From the NCBI GenBank assembly GCA_003194525.1, contig NBIV01000307.1:1-64000 (forward strand): a DNA stretch of 64,000 bases, given 5' to 3'. The notes under the pieces were generated by a model, which was not told the origin of the DNA, did not search any database, and was given only the letters and a program-made list of their open reading frames with translations. The number at the start of each line of letters is the position of its first letter. Position 1 is the stretch's first letter. Source of the DNA: Gracilariopsis chorda. Lineage: Eukaryota > Rhodophyta > Florideophyceae > Gracilariales > Gracilariaceae. This document shows positions 57,449 to 64,000 of the stretch, in pieces. The position numbers and the translations under genes were made by a program.

Positions 57449-59983
57449 CTACAACTCGTCCTTCTCCTCACTGTCATCACCTGCCGGTGCCTCTTCATTA
57501 TCGCTGCGTGCTGCCTCAGCCTCAAATTTGGCGAACTCCGCCGCCAAATCTTCGCCGCTAACCTCCTCACTGTCATCGCCTTCCTCGTTTTCTTCCTTGT
57601 TATCTTCCCCCTCCTCCGCCTCCGGATATTCTTCCACAACTTCTTCGTCAGCGTCCACTCCCACACTCTCTCCAATCCATTTGTACATTCTCTTCGCGAA
57701 GACCGCGTTATCCTGTATCAGGTACCCAGATGAAATGAGAGCGGTGTCATACACCAGATGTCCCAGTTCTGCCGCCCGTTCGTCCTGTCCTCCATCCGCA
57801 ACCATGTGTAACATTTCCTTAACGAGGGGATGATGTGGATTTAGCTCCATGATCTTTGCCTTAGGAGTCATGTACGAGAAAGAGTCAGGATCGGCAAAAG
57901 CCTGCGCTTTCATGATTATCTCCATTCGCGCCGAGTATCCGTACTGGTCGGTCGACAAGACGCAAACACTCTGGCTCAGTCGGTTCGAAATTTTCACCTT
58001 GGACACCTTGTCTCCAAGCTTCTCCTTCAGGAACTTGGTTAGCGGCTTGAACTTCTTCTTTAGAGCCTTGCTCTTCGTCTTCTCCTCTTCCTGATCCTTT
58101 TCCCCGAACTTGAAGTTGTCCTTCGAAATTGACATGAACTTAGTACCGTCATAATCTGGCAGATTCATTATCATGTGCTCGTCAATCGGTTCTGTCAGAT
58201 ACAGCACTTCGTACCCCTTCTTCAGCAGCTTTTCCAGGAAAGGGCTTTCTTGTACTGAGGCAAGGTCTGATCCAGAGTGGTAGTAAATATGATCCTGATC
58301 CTTCTTCATCCTGTCCATGTAATTGTCAAGCGATGCCCAGTCATAAGGATCATCCGTGTTCGTCTTGGAGGTTCGGAATCGCAATAGTTTGGCGATACGT
58401 CCCCTGTTAGACGTATCCTCAATCACACCCAACTTGATGCTCTTGCCATACTTGTTCCAAAAGTCAATGTATTTACTCTTCGGCTTGCCAGCCTTTTCAT
58501 CGCCGTCCTTCTCCTCGTCTTCGTCTTCCTTCTTCTCCACTTCTTCTTCATCCTGTTTCATCAGTGAGCGGAACATTTCCAACCCCTTTCGGATGAGCTT
58601 TCTCTTGATGATGTCGAGAGTTTTGCTCTGTTGCAACATTTCTCTTGACACGTTGATGGGGATGTCATCACTGTCCACAATACCAACCAGGAAGCCAAGG
58701 TATCTTGGCAAAAGCGCATACTCAAACTTGTCCGTCACAAGCACACGTCTCACGTACAGTTTGATCGCCTCCTTTTCCTCCTCTGTCGTGCCGCTGTACA
58801 GCCCAACAGGAGGTTTATCGGGAATGTACAATATGCTTCTGAATTCCACATCACCCTCGCCCTTAAAGTGCGACCGTGCGAGTGGCTTTCCAGGTAGCTT
58901 GGCAATGCCTTCATAGAAACTAGTGTACTCTTCTTCGGATATGTCATTCGGATCACGGGTCCAGATAGGCTTGTTTTCATTCAAAAGCGTCCAGCTTTTC
59001 CTCTCTTCTGTCTTTGTCTTGGGCTTCTTGTCGTCCTCACCGTCACCATCAGAAACCTTGATGTCTTCATCGTCACTGTCAGTTTCTTCATCTTTCTCTT
59101 CAGATGTATCCGTCTCTTCGTCTCCCTTCGGCTTCTCCTCTTCGCTGGAAGCTTGCTCTCCTTCTTCAGCATCTTCCTCTACTTGAACCTCGACCACCTC
59201 CGTCGTCTCGAAGAAGATGGGGAAGTTTATGAACTGAGAGTAACGCTTGATAAGATCCTTGAGTTTAGCTTCATCTAAGTATTCTTGCGCATCATCCTTG
59301 AGGTGAAGCGTCAGCCTGGTTCCTCTCAGCAATGGCTCACCGTCCTTGTCTTCGTAGATGGTGAAGGTTTGCTCTGCCCCGCTTTCCCACACATACTGCT
59401 TGTCGTCATTGTGCTTGGTAGTGACAGTGACATGATCGGCAACAAGGTATGCGGAATAGAATCCCACACCGAACTGACCAATTAGGTTCGAAGTATCTTT
59501 TGCTTCTGCAGCCTTCTTCAGGAAAGCGTTGGTTCCGCTTTTAGCTATGGTGCCAAGATTCTTGATAAGATCATCTCGAGTCATTCCAATTCCTGAATCG
59601 GTGATCTCAAGGGTACCGGCGTGCTTATCAGCGCGTACCTTGATTTCCAGTTTGGCAGCGTCGCCCTCACCCAACAGCTTGGAATCGGACAATGCCAGGA
59701 AGCGGATCTTATCCAAAGCATCAGACGCGTTAGATATGAGCTCTCGGAGGAACACATCGCGATTGGAATATAGTGAATTGATGATGATGTCCATAAGCCG
59801 ATTCACTTCAGCCTGAAACTGGAACTTCTGAGCATCAGGGTGTGCTGATAAGGGCTCCGTTTGGATCTTTGCCGATTCTACGTTGCCAATGTTGATGCTG
59901 GTGTCAGAAATGGACACAGCGAACAAGGCAGACAAGACAACGAGAAGACCGAAGACTCTCCAAGCCATCTTCGATGTAGACAT
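57449..59983 (-). CDS. HSP90B1: ER Hsp90 chaperone (GRP94/endoplasmin)
   Basis: This is the ATP-dependent Hsp90 of the endoplasmic reticulum, which folds secreted and membrane proteins. It has 844 residues in one exon. A hydrophobic signal sequence lies at residues about 8-26. The ATP domain has ELISNASDALDKIR (81-94; Glu81, Asn85, Asp89), DSGIGM (129-134), NLGTIAKSGT (142-151) and GQFGVGFYSAYLVAD (169-183). An acidic Glu/Asp/Lys linker spans about 264-322. The middle domain has SREMLQQSKTLDIIKRKL. The C-terminus is acidic and ends in KDEL (841-844), the ER retention signal. It is slightly longer than the human protein (803) through its acidic segments. The start at 59983 is an ATG with G at -3; a second Met at residue 6 is possible. 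No intron is needed, and it is evidently functional. Confidence 0.97.
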   Translation of the reverse strand: MSTSKMAWRVFGLLVVLSALFAVSISDTSINIGNVESAKIQTEPLSAHPDAQKFQFQAEVNRLMDIIINSLYSNRDVFLRELISNASDALDKIRFLALSDSKLLGEGDAAKLEIKVRADKHAGTLEITDSGIGMTRDDLIKNLGTIAKSGTNAFLKKAAEAKDTSNLIGQFGVGFYSAYLVADHVTVTTKHNDDKQYVWESGAEQTFTIYEDKDGEPLLRGTRLTLHLKDDAQEYLDEAKLKDLIKRYSQFINFPIFFETTEVVEVQVEEDAEEGEQASSEEEKPKGDEETDTSEEKDEETDSDDEDIKVSDGDGEDDKKPKTKTEERKSWTLLNENKPIWTRDPNDISEEEYTSFYEGIAKLPGKPLARSHFKGEGDVEFRSILYIPDKPPVGLYSGTTEEEKEAIKLYVRRVLVTDKFEYALLPRYLGFLVGIVDSDDIPINVSREMLQQSKTLDIIKRKLIRKGLEMFRSLMKQDEEEVEKKEDEDEEKDGDEKAGKPKSKYIDFWNKYGKSIKLGVIEDTSNRGRIAKLLRFRTSKTNTDDPYDWASLDNYMDRMKKDQDHIYYHSGSDLASVQESPFLEKLLKKGYEVLYLTEPIDEHMIMNLPDYDGTKFMSISKDNFKFGEKDQEEEKTKSKALKKKFKPLTKFLKEKLGDKVSKVKISNRLSQSVCVLSTDQYGYSARMEIIMKAQAFADPDSFSYMTPKAKIMELNPHHPLVKEMLHMVADGGQDERAAELGHLVYDTALISSGYLIQDNAVFAKRMYKWIGESVGVDADEEVVEEYPEAEEGEDNKEENEEGDDSEEVSGEDLAAEFAKFEAEAARSDNEEAPAGDDSEEKDEL

Positions 59984-60803
59984 ATCCTTACGACCAAATG
60001 ACTATCGGATAAAGAAGACCGCGACGATGAGGTTGGTATGTTGCCAGCACATATATGGACAAAGCACGTTTATAGAAGCTTCTGCACCTAACGGGCGTTG
60101 CAGATTTGTACGAAGGGTACTTGCTTACGCTGATCGGGTCCAGCAGGATGGATACGTTTGTCGAAATCAGTCATAATCTGGATTTCAGCTGGATCAATCG
60201 TTTGCATCCCGCATGATGTGCTGTGCAGTCAATATGGGCGTTCCAGACTCTTGATTGAATGCCAGACACATGTCTGAATTGGACCTTAAATTAATTTACG
60301 CTTTGCTGCAGAAGGATTAAAAAAAACGAACCCGATGACTTAGGGTTGCCTGCACGAGCGTGAACCAAGCGAGATGCACGCTGATGCACCTTTAGCGCCC
60401 CGAAACACCATCAAACTTTGGTCAAAGATGCGCGATGCGTGATGGGAGGGCAGTCAATCAAGGTAAGCAAGAGATAGACTAAGCCACCCTCGTAGATCTT
60501 CCAGCTAGTCTGGCTCTTTCATTTCTCAAATACTTCACCAAGGGTACCTTAGCGTTTCCTTTTTTCTTACTTTCACGTTTGAAGCCCTCTACCGACGCAC
60601 GACAGCATGTGACGTTAGAGCGGAAAAGGAAATGTCGAGTAGACCGACTGATACTTCCCAGACGGCTGCAGCATGGGGCAACGAACAAGGCAACATGGTG
60701 TCGCCAGAGGAGCCACCATACATGTAGTGTATGGTGGCGAGAATGTGCTATGGAGAGGAAACGCCTTGGCCCCCTTGACCATCCGCCTGAGTGAAAGGTC
60801 TTC
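59984..60803. other. GRP94 upstream region, no gene seen
   Basis: 820 bp between GRP94 and the pseudokinase stop, so it should hold the GRP94 promoter. It has an 8-A run near 60320 and an imperfect inverted repeat CCACCATAC...GTATGGTGG at 60712-60738. A 115-residue minus ORF (60826-60479) starts inside the pseudokinase end and is rich in Arg and Cys, so I treat it as chance. No clear ER-stress element could be identified by eye. Confidence 0.5.
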
Positions 60804-62006
60804 TTATTGATCGTTCCATTCCGCATCTACGGTATCGAGAAAAGTTTCTAAAGTAGCTATGGTTTTCTGCATGCCTTTGTTCTCCTCCACATCCACGCTC
60901 AACGGTTTTTGTTTGCAGTTTGCCAACATGCGTGCTATCGACAGCTCCACGGTAGGCCTGTCCTGATCTGCACCATTCCACTGATCATAAGAAAACAGAT
61001 CTGTAGAGTAGTCATCAATGCTTATGAGTGGTGCTTGAATAGCAACGTCATTCCTCAGCGTGAGGCTACTGATTATGTCTTGTCTGTACGAGTCGGCTGT
61101 AACATCAGCACACCTTTCGAAATACTCCGCAACAGCAGCCAGACAAGCTGTTGCGGAGGCGTCCGCAACAAAGCGATGTTCCAGAAGTTCTGCGCATGTG
61201 GGAATTGGTGCTTGGGTAAACAGCCGTGCAAGAAAACTGTTCAACTGTGCTGACCACTTGGTTGGATTTGCCATGTGCGGCACTTGCATACCGGAGCGCC
61301 ACGATCTTGCAATAGAAGCTCCTCCATCCACAAGTGTGAGTATAGATATCCCCAAGTCCCATATATCTGCAGAGTGAATGCCTCGTTTATACTTGAGGGA
61401 AACGTTTGCGGGGAGAGGCCATAGCTTTGTTCCAGAGCAAGATCGGCGTGTTTGGACGCTTTCATTCAACACTGGGTAAATACCAATATCATCGATACAG
61501 ACAGAAGCGTCCTCACAAATGTAAATGCTCGCGGGTCGTATTGAGAAGTGACAAATGTGATGGTCATCGTGAAGAGTGCGTAAGGCGAACAAAGTTTTGT
61601 TCACAATGTATGATACTATTGACTCCGGATCAGCAAACTGAATGTGTTCAAATAGGACTCTAGCTGACACTTGTCTCCGTCGCTCCGAGACAAGCCAAGC
61701 CTCCGGACCCCTCTTCCAAACGCCGACATATTTGAGAATAGCTGGTGAGTGGACTTTATCCTTCATACGAGCGATAACGGTATTCAGTGCCTCATATTCG
61801 CTTTCGGATATACACAAGATGCGAATGGAGACGTCTTGATAGCCTATTTGTTCTTGGTACGATGGGCGGACAGTCGCGGATATGACTGTTCCAAAGTCGT
61901 GTTCATCGCTGACCACCACACCTGGAACAAAAACTTCCATTGGGTCTAGAGTACAGAGCCCGGAGGCGCGCAAAGCGTCATGTGACGCAATTGATTCTGT
62001 GGACAT
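60804..62006 (-). CDS. STE20-like protein kinase fold, predicted pseudokinase
   Basis: 400 residues, single exon, with a strong start context (GCCACCATGT). The kinase fold covers about residues 28-282. The ATP lysine position reads VSIRI (Arg62). The catalytic HRD reads HFS in ICHFSIRPASIYI (153-155), lacking the base Asp. DFG reads DIG (173-175) in VCIDDIG. APE reads PAN in GTKLWPLPAN (192-201). HSADIWDLGISILTL (211-225) and LLEHRFV (274-280) match STE20/germinal-centre kinases. Loss of the lysine and catalytic Asp predicts no phosphotransfer, so a scaffold or allosteric role, as in STRAD-like proteins, is possible. The 120-residue C-terminal part has no recognised domain. The closest named relative cannot be fixed by eye. 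Confidence 0.85.
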   Translation of the reverse strand: MSTESIASHDALRASGLCTLDPMEVFVPGVVVSDEHDFGTVISATVRPSYQEQIGYQDVSIRILCISESEYEALNTVIARMKDKVHSPAILKYVGVWKRGPEAWLVSERRRQVSARVLFEHIQFADPESIVSYIVNKTLFALRTLHDDHHICHFSIRPASIYICEDASVCIDDIGIYPVLNESVQTRRSCSGTKLWPLPANVSLKYKRGIHSADIWDLGISILTLVDGGASIARSWRSGMQVPHMANPTKWSAQLNSFLARLFTQAPIPTCAELLEHRFVADASATACLAAVAEYFERCADVTADSYRQDIISSLTLRNDVAIQAPLISIDDYSTDLFSYDQWNGADQDRPTVELSIARMLANCKQKPLSVDVEENKGMQKTIATLETFLDTVDAEWNDQ

Positions 62007-62466
62007 GGTGGCATTTCACAATTCCACAATTCCTCGGAGTTGTCGTGAACCAAACTCAGTAGTAGTTGACTTGGATCACATCAGAGTTGCTCGGAGCGCA
62101 ACCTAGCTGCCATATCGAGAGCCCCGTAATCTCAAAAATGCAAACATGGGTACTACACTTCGGAGAGGTGGAGGGATGTTGCAGGACCGTACGAGTTACT
62201 AGGAAAGACAATTCGGATACGTGTTGTACCGTCGCAGTATCTCAAATGGATTGTAAGGTTAGTGGTAGCGGTCCACTAACCCTTTAACCCTTATCCTTTG
62301 TACTGTACGTGTAGTGCAATCGTGGATGGCAGCTATTACAGCGGGTCCGACTGATCAATGGGTATCATTGTAGCAGCTAACGTTCGTTCGTTGGTAAAGG
62401 GTTAGCTATCCTTAGCGAGAACCCCTGCCCTTAGCTTTCGTTGATAGCTTCAGTACACTGGTGGTG
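62007..62466. other. Pseudokinase upstream / BUD31 downstream region
   Basis: 460 bp that should hold the promoter of the pseudokinase and the 3' end of BUD31. The words TAACCCTTTAACCCTTATCC (62277-62296) and GTAAAGGGTTAG (62394-62405) form a short inverted pair. Nothing else was recognised. Confidence 0.5.
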
Positions 62467-63177
62467 CTAGTCCGAAGCGGAACCAGCAGCTGTGTCGTTC
62501 TTAGAATCTCGTTGGGATGTCTGTTTAGTATCCTTTTGAGCTTCTTGTGCAGGCATTTCACTTCCCGAAGCTTCATTTGCAGATGCCGCGGGGTCCTCAG
62601 CTCCCTGAGACTGATTTTCGTCTTTTCGATTAGAGTCTGGCTGGGGCGGATTGACAAGTTCAGCCTTACCAGGATCAATGTCCGCAATCCTGTCCTTTAC
62701 AATCTGAGGCACAGGATCATCCCACCAAATCGGACCACCGTCACCGGAAGCGCAACTAACACATCCAGTGAGAACGTTAGGCAATATCTGGCCGCGGCGT
62801 TGCTTGAGCGGAGTTCGACAAACGCCAACTCCGCCGAAATTCATGTTACTCTTTGTAACAACCTGTAAACTGCACAAGCGTTCGTATCCCGGTCTCCTCC
62901 ACTTTGCAATCAACTTGCCGTCTGCAATCTTCTCCTTGATGAGATAGTCCAGAAGCTTTTTGGAAATTTTGTGTTGTTTGAAGTGCATGTCAAAGAGGTA
63001 GCGGTTTTTCTGATAGTGAAGCTTGTGCATGGGCCATGCTATTTCATTTCTTCTCTTATCGTCTGGTGGGGCGTTGAGGGCTTCGCGGGTTTGGGCTTCG
63101 AACTCTTCCAGGGTGGGCAGCACTTTTTCTATGCCTGGCGGCGCTTTGCGGGTTTTCTTGATCAGGCGCCAGGACAT
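62467..63177 (-). CDS. BUD31: BUD31/G10 spliceosome factor with C-terminal extension
   Basis: BUD31 (G10) is a nuclear spliceosomal protein. The start chosen is the ATG at 63177 (MSWRLIKKTRKAPPGIEKV), because the family begins with this basic RKAPP segment and the context is AAAACCATGT. The open frame extends 21 codons further upstream without family similarity. The conserved core covers PTLEEFEAQTREALN, WPMHKLHYQKNRYLFDMHF, LLDYLIKEKIADGKLIAKWRRPGYERLC and NFGGVGVCRTPLKQRRGQI. The C-terminal cysteine-rich zinc region keeps about four of roughly nine Cys seen in the human protein (CSL, VCR, GCVSCASG). A tail of about 90 residues follows, with WWDDPVPQIVKDRIADIDPG and then a Gln/Ser/Asp-rich disordered end. 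Total 236 residues against about 144 in human. Identity is firm; the altered zinc region is odd. Confidence 0.9.
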   Translation of the reverse strand: MSWRLIKKTRKAPPGIEKVLPTLEEFEAQTREALNAPPDDKRRNEIAWPMHKLHYQKNRYLFDMHFKQHKISKKLLDYLIKEKIADGKLIAKWRRPGYERLCSLQVVTKSNMNFGGVGVCRTPLKQRRGQILPNVLTGCVSCASGDGGPIWWDDPVPQIVKDRIADIDPGKAELVNPPQPDSNRKDENQSQGAEDPAASANEASGSEMPAQEAQKDTKQTSQRDSKNDTAAGSASD

Positions 63178-63743
63178 GGTTTTGCGTCTGAAATAGCACT
63201 GAATAAACGAGGACTCCGCGAAAACTTCACAGAGAAACAATATTGCAAACTGGTGGAGATGTGCGCCTCGGAGATGCGACAGCGTTCGGCTTTCCCAGTG
63301 ATAGGTACCTTTGGTACTGGCGATAGGGGTTTATGGGGAAAAGAAAGGCGTAGCATTCGACAAGTATTGATGATCAAGTAGCATTCTTTAGCTATGGATG
63401 CACAGCCGTGCACGTGGATGACAACGAGCGCGCATCTCACTGCAGGACGCGACGCATACAGTCCCGTATTCTGCTACAGTAGCCTTCACTGTTCAGGCGG
63501 TTGTCACTCCACCCCACCTATGATAGACGGACACCGTTCGTGGCTCATGCCGTGTGTTCCTATATAGGCCAGCTTGTTTCCGAAATCGGACTCGCAACAC
63601 AGACGCGAAAGGGAAGGCAAAAACTCTACTCTCTTTGATCCAGCTCTTCTTGTGCCGCTCCAAACCGCAGTCCGTCGGAAAGCTTCTTCCGCGCCAACTC
63701 GCCACACACAAGTGCCATCTCTCTCCGAGCCGTGCGCAAAACA
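63178..63743. promoter_or_regulatory. Divergent intergenic region BUD31-MED22
   Basis: 566 bp between two divergently transcribed genes for nuclear gene-expression machinery, so it probably holds both promoters. No TATA box was evident. On the MED22 side an in-frame TGA at 63636-63638 with no intervening ATG confirms the MED22 start. Confidence 0.55.
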
Positions 63744-64000
63744 ATGACGTCCCGCAGTCATAACCAGGGCGCTACCCTACCCATCGGTCATGATCCCACC
63801 CCCCAACGCACCATCCCGACAGCCGTAGAGCTCCGCGAAACCTATCATAACCGTCTCGACACCGAAATCGATCGCGCCATGACGGCCTTCCAAGATCTTA
63901 TCGCCTCGTGTGAAATTAGCGACCGTACAAGTAACGCTCGAGCCGAATATCAGACCCAAGTCGAAGCAGCCAATCTGGCAAACTCAGCTGACCAGCTGTT
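63744..64000 (+). CDS. MED22: Mediator complex subunit 22 (MED22/Surf5), 5' part
   Basis: MED22 is a head-module subunit of the Mediator coactivator of RNA polymerase II. The start is the ATG at 63744 (context AAACAATGA), MTSRSHNQG. After a short tail, residues about 28-85 match the family: ELRETYHNRLDTEIDRAM, FQDLIASCEISDR, then EYQTQVEAANLANSADQL. This corresponds to the human YNKRL...NFTEII...MHVRAANIVRAGESL pattern. Eighty-five codons are present and the frame runs off the end of the window open, so the C-terminal half is not seen. No intron in this part. Confidence 0.87.
   Translation, partial: MTSRSHNQGATLPIGHDPTPQRTIPTAVELRETYHNRLDTEIDRAMTAFQDLIASCEISDRTSNARAEYQTQVEAANLANSADQL

Noticed and set aside
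60479..60826. 115-residue minus-strand ORF as a gene
   Set aside because: It starts inside the end of the pseudokinase, is rich in Arg, His and Cys, and resembles no family.

Overview
This is a eukaryotic nuclear window made of two very different halves. About 1-55,000 is a graveyard of nested transposable elements. About 56,300-64,000 is a compact island of four or five intronless cellular genes. The organism is not identifiable with certainty. KDEL-tagged ER Hsp90, BUD31 and Mediator subunit 22 show a eukaryote. Long uninterrupted reading frames (844 aa for GRP94), short intergenic gaps and abundant Ty1/copia, Ty3/gypsy and Helitron elements suit a red alga (Florideophyte-like) or a similarly intron-poor protist. 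That assignment is inference only.

Region 1-25,200 is dominated by one Ty1/copia family present as several broken copies, mostly on the minus strand. Its LTRs are about 780-825 bp with TGTTG...CAACA ends. The primer-binding site next to the LTR matches the anticodon arm of initiator tRNA-Met (half-tRNA priming, as in Drosophila copia). One solo LTR (1690-2468) has a clean 5-bp target duplication. Two copies sit head to head at about 14,148 and form a 1.7-kb inverted repeat. A degenerate minus-strand Helitron (RepHel) lies at 4686 to about 10,000. A cluster of short hairpin repeats and satellites follows at 10,048-12,247.

Region 25,200-34,949 is low-information sequence with two decayed Ty3/gypsy remnants: minus strand 27,055-28,920 and plus strand about 32,400-34,700. 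From 34,950 to 53,359 lies one larger Ty3/gypsy chromovirus (LTR, gag, pro, RT, RNase H, integrase, chromodomain, polypurine tract, LTR). A Helitron pair (38,987-47,232) is inserted in it exactly between an A and a T: an autonomous-type element followed head to tail by a non-autonomous derivative. The gypsy gag/pol boundary carries a candidate -1 frameshift signal. An antisense 142-aa ORF with its own TATA box lies just upstream of the 3' LTR. A decayed PIF1 helicase fragment follows at 53,640-54,500.

The gene island reads: proline/glycine-rich protein (minus, frameshifted), GRP94 ER chaperone (minus), a STE20-like pseudokinase (minus), BUD31 splicing factor with a degenerate cysteine cluster and a long tail (minus), then MED22 (plus, running off the window). 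BUD31 and MED22 share a 566-bp divergent intergenic region. No tRNA, rRNA or CRISPR array was recognised.
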